Below, in pieces: positions 8,563 through 16,487 of a stretch of 64,000 nucleotides of DNA. The DNA is from Bacillota bacterium. Lineage in GTDB: Bacteria; Bacillota; Clostridia; Christensenellales; DTU072. Made by a program: the position numbers and the translations under genes. Location of the stretch: the NCBI GenBank assembly GCA_023394875.1, contig JAEXAB010000004.1, positions 62,001 to 126,000 on the forward strand. The letters are read 5' to 3'. The first letter of the stretch is position 1; the number at the start of each line of letters is the position of its first letter. The notes under the pieces are model-generated. The model was not told where the DNA came from, did no database searches, and saw only the letters and a program-made list of their open reading frames with translations.

Positions 8563-8585
8563 AAAAATAATTATCGTGCTATAAT
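8556..8585 (+). promoter_or_regulatory. Sigma-A promoter of pckG
   Basis: TTGCAA (8556-8561), an 18-base spacer ending in an extended TGC element, TATAAT (8580-8585), 33 bases before the ATG. Confidence 0.75.
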
Positions 8586-8618
8586 AAATTGATTTAAATT
8601 AATAAAGGAGACGATTAT

Positions 8619-10406
8619 ATGACAACAAATCAATATGTTTTGGATTTTGTAAAAAAATACACAGAATTGTTCCAACCGGACAATGTTGTATGGATTGACG
8701 CCAGCAAATCTCAACAGAAAGAACTGACCAACATTGCCGTAGCAAACGGAGAAGTATTAAAGCTTAACAACAAGCTGCTCCCCGGATGCCTCTACCACCG
8801 CACGGCTATCAACGACGTGGCAAGAGTGGAACACCGCACTTTTATTTGCTCTAGAGACAAAGAAAACGCAGGACCTACCAACAACTGGATGGACCCCAAA
8901 GAAGCTTATGCGAAATTGGACGCTATATCAGCGGGAGCAATGAAGGGCAGAACAATGTACGTCATTCCCTTCTCTATGGGAAAAATCGGTTCTCCGTTTG
9001 CTAAATACGGTATTGAGCTTACCGACAGCATTTATGTTGTACTCAACATGATGATAATGACCAGGGTATCTCCCAAGGTATTCGACAAAATCGGCGACAC
9101 CGACAACTTTGTAAAATGTATCCACAGCAAGGTTAAGTTGGACGAAAACGACAGATATATCTGCCAGTTCCCCGAAGATAACACAATTTATTCAATTAAC
9201 AGCGGTTACGGCGGAAACGTTTTGCTAGGCAAAAAGTGCTTCGCTCTCCGTATTGCTTCTTACCAGGGTTGGAAAGAAGGCTGGATGGCAGAACATATGC
9301 TTATCTTAGGCGTTGAGAAACCCGACGGCGAAGTAAAATATATCACCGCTGCATTCCCCAGCGCATGCGGCAAAACCAACCTGGCTATGCTTATTCCTCC
9401 CAAGACCTATCTTGACAAAGGTTATAAGGTATGGACTGTTGGCGACGATATCGCTTGGATTAAGAAGGGCAGAGGAAGTCAGCTTTACGCAGTAAATCCC
9501 GAAAACGGATTCTTCGGCGTAGCTCCCGGCACCAACGCAAAGAGCAATCCCAATGCATTGGCAAGCACAGCCCGCAATACAATATTTACTAACGTATGCT
9601 TAGACACCAAGAACAAAACTGTTTGGTGGGAAGGCATGAAGGTAGCCGCTCCGACAAAGGCGCTTGACTGGAAGGGTAACAAGTGGTACGAAGGCATCAC
9701 CGACGAAAACGGCAACGTAATTAAGGGCGCTAACCCCAACAGCCGTTTCACCGCTCCCGCTAAGAACTGTCCTTGCTTAAGTAAAGAGTTCGAAAATCCG
9801 AAGGGCGTACCCGTATCGGCTATCGTATTCGGCGGCAGAAGAGCCAAGGCAGCTCCGCTAGTTTATCAGGCAAGAGATTGGGAGCACGGAGTATTTGTTG
9901 GCGCAATAATGGCTAGCGAAACAACTGCTGCCGCTACCGGAAAGGTTGGCGTCGTACGTCACGATCCTATGGCTATGCTTCCCTTCTGCGGATACCATAT
10001 GGGAGATTATTTCCAACATTGGATCGACATGGGCAAAAAGACTAAGAATAAGCCGCTTATCTTTAACGTAAACTGGTTCCGTACAAACGAAAAGGGCGAC
10101 TTCATTTGGCCGGGCTTTGGCGACAATATGAGAGTTCTTGACTGGATTATCCGTCGTTGCGAAGGCACAGTAGACGCCGTTGAAACCCCCATAGGCTATA
10201 TGCCCAACGCTGAAGACATCAACTTAGAAGGAATAGAAAACTTCACTATCGAAGACCTAAAGAGCATTCTAGACGTTGATAAGGCAACTTGGACGGCAGA
10301 AGTTAAGGACATTGCCGAATACTTCAAGAAGTTTGGTGACAAACTACCTACGAAGTTAAAGAAACAGCTAAGCATTCTGAAAAAGAATATACGCGAGATG
10401 GAATAA
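8619..10406 (+). CDS. pckG: Phosphoenolpyruvate carboxykinase (GTP)
   Basis: PckG interconverts oxaloacetate plus GTP with PEP, CO2 and GDP. The 595-aa length and the kinase-1a P-loop FPSACGKTNLAM (about residues 245-256), with the reactive cysteine found in GTP enzymes, separate it from the ATP-type PckA. Other landmarks are WMAEHMLILG and the FGGRRAKAAPLV segment near residue 406. In anaerobes it can run anaplerotically, fixing CO2 on PEP, or gluconeogenically. It is a single-gene unit with its own promoter and a consensus AAGGAG site. Confidence 0.97.
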   Translation: MTTNQYVLDFVKKYTELFQPDNVVWIDASKSQQKELTNIAVANGEVLKLNNKLLPGCLYHRTAINDVARVEHRTFICSRDKENAGPTNNWMDPKEAYAKLDAISAGAMKGRTMYVIPFSMGKIGSPFAKYGIELTDSIYVVLNMMIMTRVSPKVFDKIGDTDNFVKCIHSKVKLDENDRYICQFPEDNTIYSINSGYGGNVLLGKKCFALRIASYQGWKEGWMAEHMLILGVEKPDGEVKYITAAFPSACGKTNLAMLIPPKTYLDKGYKVWTVGDDIAWIKKGRGSQLYAVNPENGFFGVAPGTNAKSNPNALASTARNTIFTNVCLDTKNKTVWWEGMKVAAPTKALDWKGNKWYEGITDENGNVIKGANPNSRFTAPAKNCPCLSKEFENPKGVPVSAIVFGGRRAKAAPLVYQARDWEHGVFVGAIMASETTAAATGKVGVVRHDPMAMLPFCGYHMGDYFQHWIDMGKKTKNKPLIFNVNWFRTNEKGDFIWPGFGDNMRVLDWIIRRCEGTVDAVETPIGYMPNAEDINLEGIENFTIEDLKSILDVDKATWTAEVKDIAEYFKKFGDKLPTKLKKQLSILKKNIREME

Positions 10407-10416
10407 CAAAAAATAA

Positions 10417-10444
10417 GCAAAAGACGGGTAATTCCGTCTTTTGC
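10417..10444. terminator. 11-bp hairpin after pckG without a U-tract on the coding strand
   Basis: GCAAAAGACGG (10417-10427) pairs perfectly with 10434-10444 around loop GTAATT. The sequence after it is A-rich on the plus strand; only the minus strand would give a U-tract. It may be a weak terminator or an mRNA 3'-end stabiliser, with read-through to lemA. Confidence 0.55.
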
Positions 10445-10479
10445 CAAAAAATAAGGAAATGAAATAAGGAGATGATATT

Positions 10480-11049
10480 ATGTGGTGGTTATATATTTTG
10501 ATAGCCGTTGTGGTAATTGCGGTAATCGCTATTATTGCCTGGTGGATAAAAACGTACAATCAGCTAGTAGCTAACGCGCAGAAAGTGCAAAACCAATGGT
10601 CGCAAATCGACGTTCAATTAAAGAAAAGGTATGATTTGATACCCAACCTGGTAGAAACCGTCAAGGGCTATGCCAAGCACGAAAAAGAAACTTTGGAAAA
10701 CGTTGTTATGTGGAGAAGCAGAGCTACTTCGGCAACGACTCCCGAAGAATCTATAGAAGCTAACAAAGGCTTGTCGGGCGCTTTGAGCCGCTTGCTTGTC
10801 ACTATGGAGAATTATCCCGAACTGAAAGCCAACGCCAACTTTATTGCTCTTCAGGGCGATTTGAAGGATATCGAAAACAAAATATCCATGGCAAGACAGT
10901 TCTATAATGACGTCGTTCAGAAGAATAACGAACTTATTCAGAAGTTCCCGTCCAGTATCGTAGCCAATAATAATAAAGCTAAGTTCAAGTTGGAAAAATA
11001 CTTTGAAGTGGAAGAAGTCGTCAGAGAAGCTCCAAAGGTGCAGTTCTAG
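10480..11049 (+). CDS. LemA family membrane protein
   Basis: A 189-aa LemA family protein: one N-terminal membrane helix (residues 2-24), then a helical domain with the conserved NQWSQIDVQLKKRYDLIPNLVETVKGY segment and the ARQFYNDVVQKNN motif. LemA proteins are widespread, probably with a short outside N-terminus and cytoplasmic helices; their role is not firmly known. The DUF2207 gene starts 2 bases after its stop, a common pairing that suggests one complex. Confidence 0.92.
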   Translation: MWWLYILIAVVVIAVIAIIAWWIKTYNQLVANAQKVQNQWSQIDVQLKKRYDLIPNLVETVKGYAKHEKETLENVVMWRSRATSATTPEESIEANKGLSGALSRLLVTMENYPELKANANFIALQGDLKDIENKISMARQFYNDVVQKNNELIQKFPSSIVANNNKAKFKLEKYFEVEEVVREAPKVQF

Positions 11050-11051
11050 TT

Positions 11052-13043
11052 ATGACAAAAAAATCGTTTACAGCAGGGAAGCTTGTTTTACTGGCTTGCC
11101 TGATATTTATAATCACCGTTTTTTCTTTTGGATGCTCTGCCAAAACAAATCCGTATGTAGAAAATATGGACGTTGTCATGAACTTAAATGAAGACGGCAG
11201 CGCCGATATTGTCCAAACAAGAGAAGTTGAGTTTGATTCCCGAGAGGACGACTGGTGGAATTATTATTTAAGAATAAATCTAAATGACAATAAAAACGGC
11301 AATTCTGGCACAACTTTAAGTCAAATACAAAATTTAGTAATCAGTGTTGACGGAGTAAATTATCCCGTAGAAACAAATATTACCATAACTACTCTCAACA
11401 ATTTTAGTGAAAATCAAAAAAATCATTATAAAGGCAAAGGCTATATCGCTTATTCGGGTTCTAATGCCGAAATGGGGGTTATTATGCCCCAGTTTGCGCG
11501 CGGAAAGAGAACAATAGCTTTTAGTTATACCTTAACAAACCTAATGATAAGTTACGCTGACTGTGACGGGCTATATTATAAGTTTATCGACGAAAGCGAA
11601 GACCATTATATCAAGAATTTTACCGCCGAAGTTAATTTTACTAAAGCGGCTAGCGTTGACGACGTTGCAGTCTGGACGCATATAGATACAGGTTCTGCCG
11701 CCAACTATTTGGACGCAGAAAACCTAGATAAAGTAAGATACGAAGGTTCGGATATTGAGAGCGGAACTTATTTGGAAACGCGTCTTATTCTAAAGAATAC
11801 CGCGTATGAATCTGCAAAGAAAAACGATACAACTTTTGAAGGCATCGTAGCAGAAGAAAGGCAGTGGATGGCTGACTTCGAAAAAGAAGTAAAAAAGGCA
11901 AAAACAGTACAAATATTAGACTATATTTTTGCTGTGTTGGCAATTGCTTTGAGCGTTGTCACAGTAGTTATTATGAAGAAAAAGCTAAAAGCCAAACCTC
12001 TGGACAATTCTCCTATTTATTACAGAGAAATTCCCAAAGGCTGGACGGCAGGAGAAATGGCGCCCCTTTATCATTATTATTCTTTTAAGTTTGATGTTTC
12101 GGACAGTATGAGCGCTACGATTTTAGACTTGTGCCGTAGAGGCTATATAAAAATAGATGTAGGCGACAAGAAGAAGCAAGCCGTTATTTCTATAATTAAA
12201 AGAAACAAGAACGATTTGCGCGGACATGAAGTAATAATGATGGGTATTTTGGAAAGAACAGCGGCGGCGCATAGCGGCTCTTTTACCATGAAGGAAATGG
12301 AAAAATACGCCGAAAAGAATTACAATGAGTTTGCCAGCAGCATAGAAGACTACAAAAAAGCATCAAAGGCTATGACCGTAGCTATGAAATGCTACCCAAC
12401 TAAGCACGGCAACAAGATTTTGACCCTTATTAACGGCATTGCCACCGTGTTCTTTATTATCGGCGGTATTATGCTTTTCAACACCGTGTTTTTAGGTATA
12501 GGAAACATTTACTTTAAGCTGGCTATAGTAGGCTTTTTGATTGGTGGAGTAATAATTACTTTAGCTTCTGCAAAGCAAAAAGTACCCCTTACAGAAACAG
12601 GGCAAAAGCACTATGATATTTTCTTTGCGCTTGGTAAATTTATGCAGGAATTTTCTAACATGAAGGACCACGAACTACCCCAACTTGTATTGTGGGAAGA
12701 GTTTATGGTGTACGCAACGGCTATGGGCATAGCCGATAAAGTTGCCGAACAATTAGAGATAGCTTATCCACAGTATAAGGCAATGGTTAACGGAGAATAT
12801 CGTTACGACAATACCTTCCTTATTCTGTATTTGTTGTCGCCAAGGATAAGAATAGGCGCCAATTTTGCCATGACGTCGGTTATTCGCAGTATAAATACCA
12901 ACGTAACCAATTTATCCCGTCAAGCCAAGATTACCGCAGCTGCCAAAAAATACGGCGGCGGCTTTGGCGGTGGCTTCGGTGGTGGAGGCGGTTTCCGCGG
13001 CGGAGGCGGCGGCTTCGGCGGAGGCGGCGGAGGAGCCAGATAG
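11052..13043 (+). CDS. DUF2207 domain membrane protein with Gly-rich tail
   Basis: A 663-aa protein with a signal peptide (hydrophobic residues 12-26 ending FGCSAK; a possible but imperfect lipobox), an outside DUF2207 domain (about residues 33-270) and membrane segments near 291-312 and 446-495. The C-terminal 30 residues are almost only Gly, Phe and Arg, typical of DUF2207 proteins. No catalytic motif is visible. It is cotranscribed with the LemA-type gene; the pair occurs in many Firmicutes and is of unknown function, proposed to be envelope-related. Confidence 0.88.
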   Translation: MTKKSFTAGKLVLLACLIFIITVFSFGCSAKTNPYVENMDVVMNLNEDGSADIVQTREVEFDSREDDWWNYYLRINLNDNKNGNSGTTLSQIQNLVISVDGVNYPVETNITITTLNNFSENQKNHYKGKGYIAYSGSNAEMGVIMPQFARGKRTIAFSYTLTNLMISYADCDGLYYKFIDESEDHYIKNFTAEVNFTKAASVDDVAVWTHIDTGSAANYLDAENLDKVRYEGSDIESGTYLETRLILKNTAYESAKKNDTTFEGIVAEERQWMADFEKEVKKAKTVQILDYIFAVLAIALSVVTVVIMKKKLKAKPLDNSPIYYREIPKGWTAGEMAPLYHYYSFKFDVSDSMSATILDLCRRGYIKIDVGDKKKQAVISIIKRNKNDLRGHEVIMMGILERTAAAHSGSFTMKEMEKYAEKNYNEFASSIEDYKKASKAMTVAMKCYPTKHGNKILTLINGIATVFFIIGGIMLFNTVFLGIGNIYFKLAIVGFLIGGVIITLASAKQKVPLTETGQKHYDIFFALGKFMQEFSNMKDHELPQLVLWEEFMVYATAMGIADKVAEQLEIAYPQYKAMVNGEYRYDNTFLILYLLSPRIRIGANFAMTSVIRSINTNVTNLSRQAKITAAAKKYGGGFGGGFGGGGGFRGGGGGFGGGGGGAR

Positions 13044-13060
13044 GTTAATATTTTTAAGAC

Positions 13061-13089
13061 AAACCGGGCAAAAAATGCTCGGTTTTTTA
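13061..13089 (+). terminator. Intrinsic terminator of the lemA-DUF2207 unit
   Basis: AACCGGGCA pairs with TGCTCGGTT (one G-U pair) around an A-rich loop and is followed by TTTTTTAT. Confidence 0.85.
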
Positions 13090-13112
13090 TTGTTAAAATA
13101 TTACATTAGCTA

Positions 13113-13141
13113 TTGCAATTTTATTATAAATATATTATAAT
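13113..13141 (+). promoter_or_regulatory. Sigma-A promoter of the cupin-regulator gene
   Basis: TTGCAA (13113-13118), 17 bases, TATAAT (13136-13141), 42 bases before the ATG. Confidence 0.75.
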
Positions 13142-13183
13142 CATTGGGTTAGTACCAAAATTATTTTGTATCGGGAGTGGATT

Positions 13184-13750
13184 ATGGAGATAAAAGCTAT
13201 TGCTCAACGCATCAAGGGATTGAGAGAGGATTTGAGTATCTCTGTTAGTGAGATGGCTTCCCACTGCGGAATGACAGAGGAAGAATATCTGAGACACGAG
13301 AACGGAGAAGTTGACTATGCTTTCAGCTTTCTCAACCGCTGCGCAAACAGATTTAACGTAGACATATCGGAGCTTTTGACGGGCAGAATGACTTCCTTAT
13401 TGCATTCTTACGCCATCGAAAGAAAGGGCCACGGCTTGCCGGTTGACAGAAGGGAAGGCTTCCAGTATCTTCACCTTGCAAGCAGGTTTTACAATCACAA
13501 AATCGATCCTCTTTACGTGCACGTTCCTTTCAGTGAAGAGGCATTGAATAAGCCGATACCTACCAACACACACGAAGGACAAGAGTTTGATTACGTATTG
13601 GAAGGCACTCTAAACTTCAGTATTGACGGTAAGATAGAAGTATTGAACGCGGGCGACTCAATTTTTATTAATTCCAGTTCTCCCCACGGCATGATTGCTG
13701 CAAACAAAGAAGGTTGCAAGTTCCTTGCAATAGTAATTAAGAAATTTTAA
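13184..13750 (+). CDS. XRE-family regulator with C-terminal cupin domain
   Basis: A 188-aa two-domain protein: an XRE helix-turn-helix at residues 5-60 (IKGLREDLSISVSEMASHCGM region) and a cupin_2 beta-barrel at about 110-185 with the HEGQEFDYVLEG and PHGMIA metal/ligand-site motifs. Such proteins sense a small molecule through the cupin and control nearby genes. The ATG at 13184 is preferred over a TTG six codons upstream because GGGAGTGG lies between them. The ABC exporter starts 43 bases after its stop and is the obvious regulatory candidate; this link is inference. Confidence 0.9.
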   Translation: MEIKAIAQRIKGLREDLSISVSEMASHCGMTEEEYLRHENGEVDYAFSFLNRCANRFNVDISELLTGRMTSLLHSYAIERKGHGLPVDRREGFQYLHLASRFYNHKIDPLYVHVPFSEEALNKPIPTNTHEGQEFDYVLEGTLNFSIDGKIEVLNAGDSIFINSSSPHGMIAANKEGCKFLAIVIKKF

Positions 13751-13793
13751 GTACAAAAAAAGGAAAAGCGGTAAATCCGCAAAATGGTGAATA

Positions 13794-16487
13794 ATGTTTC
13801 GATTATTTAAGCAGTTAAAGCCTATGGCGAAGTTTCTTGTCGTGGTAGTTATACTACTTGCAAGCTCGGCTATGGCAGAACTTTATTTACCGGGCATGAT
13901 GAGCGACATTATCAACGACGGAATCTATCTCGATTATGAACCGATGTACGAACATGAGACCATGTTGAATCCATTCGGGGAAATAGACATAACGGGCGAC
14001 GTAGAAGGCTTTGAGAAAGACTCCATTCCGGTATTCGAAATGAAAGACGGTTTTTCCACGACGGATATAAAAACGGTTTGGAACGAACAGTTTAAAGACG
14101 GATTTGCAATAGCATTTAATTTTAGAGATATTCCCGTAAAGGACAGCAGAGAGCTTTTTAACGAAGTTCTTTTGCCGTTTATGAATTCTTTGAGAGAATA
14201 TCAATTTTACAAAATGACCAATAAATACGGTTATAAAGTGACAAGCTACAGCCAGTATAAAGAAGAAGACAAGCTTGAGGTGGCCAATGCTATAAACAAG
14301 CTTATAAATTATGAAAGTTTAGTTAGTCTTCCCGATGGTTACAACGGCATTACCATAAAGAACTTTTTGGAGATGTTTGACGAGGACGACGAGGATAGTG
14401 ACGGCGACGTATGGGAAAACGCCGATGCAAAAAGATTGCTGACAAGCTGCGTACTTTGTATGAAACACAGCGAAAACGGCAACTTGCTCCCAATCCCCAC
14501 CGCTAAAAACGAAAACGGAGAAATAGTAAGACTACCTGTAGACAGTAACGGAGTAGCTTTGGACAAAAATCTACTTACTTACGTTTACGATGAAGAAATC
14601 GAAAGATATACCCCGTTCCCTGACTATGAAATAATACTTTGCAACAAGGTGTTAGGTTTTGCTTATAAGTACGAAAACCAACAAAAATGGATCAAAAACA
14701 ACCTAGGAATGGGTGAAAACCAAATAGAAGAAAACGTCAGCGGCAACGAAAAGGACAGTACGGGTCTAAAGCGCCTTGGCGAAATTTTGAGTCTTAGCAA
14801 AAGAGGCACCACAACAAGCGAATTGAGTCAAAAGGTAGATAAAACCCGTGAAGAATGGCTAACACCGGACGGCATTACCATTCAGACTGCTAACATGCCG
14901 TTTATTTTCAAGAAAGGCATAATGATGTTAGGGCTTACTTTGCTTGCATCGGCTTGCACTATTACCGCAATGTTGTTTAGCAGTAAGATAGCCGCATTCT
15001 TTAGTAAAGTGCTCCGCAGTATGGTATTCAAGAAGGTTGAGAGCTTTTCTCTTGTGGAGTTTGATAAGTTTTCCACTGCCAGCTTAGTAACCCGTTCCAC
15101 CAACGATATTAATCAAATTCAGAACGTATTTCTTGTAATTTTAAGAACTACGCTGTCGGCTCCCGTTACCGTAATAGGCGGATTTATTTTCTCCTTTAGG
15201 GCAAACGGCTATATGACCATGGTGCTTATTTACGTACTGCCGATTTTATTTATCGCTGCGGGTGTTGCGGCTATCGTATGTCAGCCTCTGTTTAAGGTAA
15301 TTCAAAAGAAAGTCGACCAGCTGACGCTAATTATGCGTGAAGGTATAACCGGCATCAGAGAAGTAAGAGCTTTTGGTAAGCAAGAGCATGAAAAGAAGAG
15401 ATTTAACGAAGTTAACGTAAGCGTAACAAAAACCGCGGTTACTTTGCAACGCTATACCGCCGTGTTAGTACCGTTGATTAATATTTGTTTGAACTGCTGT
15501 TCGGTTGGTATTTTCTGGAGAGCGGCGCAACAGGTTGCCGACGACAGTATAAGCGACGTAGGTAAGATGTTGGAAGTTTCCCAATACATAACCCAGATTG
15601 CTATGGCTTTGGTATTCTTAGCAAGCGCTATCGTTATTTTCCCGAGAGCTAGCGCTTCTGCAGAAAGAATTTTGCAGGTTATGGATACCGATGTTAATGT
15701 AGTTGACAAAGAAAACGCCGAAAATAAGAGTGATAAGAGCGGAACTATAGAGTTTAGAAACGTATGCTTTAAGTACTGCGAGGATGCAGAAAAGAACGTT
15801 CTTGAGGACATTTCCTTTACTTGCAAAAAAGGCAAAGTTACGGCTATTGTGGGCGGTACCGGCAGCGGAAAAAGTACCATTATTAACCTTATACCAAGAT
15901 TTTATGATATCAAATCGGGTTCCTTGTTGGTAGACGGACAAGAAGTATCCACCTATCCGCAGTTAGAACTACGCAGTAAAATAGGTTTTATCCCCCAAAA
16001 GAGCATGTTGTTTACGGGTACTATTGCCGCTAATCTTAGATACGGTAAAGAGGACGCGACAGAGGAAGAAATTTGGAACGCGCTAAAAATTGCGCAAAGC
16101 GATACTTTTGTTAAAGAAAAGGATGGACAGCTAGACTACATGGTAGAGCAAGGCGGTAAGAACTTCAGCGGTGGACAAAAGCAAAGATTATCTATAGCAA
16201 GAGCCATTGTCCGTAAGCCCGAGATTTACATATTCGACGACAGCTTTTCGGCCTTGGACTTTAAGACAGACAGTAGGTTGAGAAAGGCGTTAAAAGAAGT
16301 TACCGCAGAAAGTATTGTAATAATAGTTGCTCAAAGAATAGGCACCATTATGGATGCCGACGAAATAATAGTGCTTGACGACGGCAGAATAGTCGGCAAA
16401 GGCACACATAAACAACTTATTAAAAACTGCAAGCTGTATCAGGATATAGCTTTGAGTCAATTAAGCGCAGAGGAGGTGGGATTATGA
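13794..16487 (+). CDS. ABC exporter half, degenerate ATPase site, large extracellular insertion
   Basis: An 897-aa ABC transporter half with fused permease and ATPase. After the first membrane helix (about residues 13-34) comes a hydrophilic insertion of some 330 residues before the second helix (about 370-395), placing a big domain outside. The ATPase has Walker A GGTGSGKST (about 686-694) and signature FSGGQKQRLS. The catalytic Glu after Walker B is Asp (IFDDSFSALD) and the H-loop His is Gln (VAQRIG), the pattern of the degenerate-site half of heterodimeric exporters such as TM287. It overlaps the next gene by 4 bases. Confidence 0.93.
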   Translation: MFRLFKQLKPMAKFLVVVVILLASSAMAELYLPGMMSDIINDGIYLDYEPMYEHETMLNPFGEIDITGDVEGFEKDSIPVFEMKDGFSTTDIKTVWNEQFKDGFAIAFNFRDIPVKDSRELFNEVLLPFMNSLREYQFYKMTNKYGYKVTSYSQYKEEDKLEVANAINKLINYESLVSLPDGYNGITIKNFLEMFDEDDEDSDGDVWENADAKRLLTSCVLCMKHSENGNLLPIPTAKNENGEIVRLPVDSNGVALDKNLLTYVYDEEIERYTPFPDYEIILCNKVLGFAYKYENQQKWIKNNLGMGENQIEENVSGNEKDSTGLKRLGEILSLSKRGTTTSELSQKVDKTREEWLTPDGITIQTANMPFIFKKGIMMLGLTLLASACTITAMLFSSKIAAFFSKVLRSMVFKKVESFSLVEFDKFSTASLVTRSTNDINQIQNVFLVILRTTLSAPVTVIGGFIFSFRANGYMTMVLIYVLPILFIAAGVAAIVCQPLFKVIQKKVDQLTLIMREGITGIREVRAFGKQEHEKKRFNEVNVSVTKTAVTLQRYTAVLVPLINICLNCCSVGIFWRAAQQVADDSISDVGKMLEVSQYITQIAMALVFLASAIVIFPRASASAERILQVMDTDVNVVDKENAENKSDKSGTIEFRNVCFKYCEDAEKNVLEDISFTCKKGKVTAIVGGTGSGKSTIINLIPRFYDIKSGSLLVDGQEVSTYPQLELRSKIGFIPQKSMLFTGTIAANLRYGKEDATEEEIWNALKIAQSDTFVKEKDGQLDYMVEQGGKNFSGGQKQRLSIARAIVRKPEIYIFDDSFSALDFKTDSRLRKALKEVTAESIVIIVAQRIGTIMDADEIIVLDDGRIVGKGTHKQLIKNCKLYQDIALSQLSAEEVGL

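Noticed and set aside
12950..13043. GGC/GGT-rich repetitive DNA that looks like a tandem repeat
   Set aside because: It encodes the Gly-rich tail normal for DUF2207 proteins; the repeat follows from codon content.
13166..13184. Upstream TTG start for the cupin regulator
   Set aside because: The ribosome binding site lies between it and ATG 13184, so the ATG is the start.
13767..13779. GCGG-TAAAT-CCGC hairpin between the cupin regulator and the ABC exporter
   Set aside because: Four base pairs and no T-run; too weak to call a terminator, and read-through into the exporter is likely.
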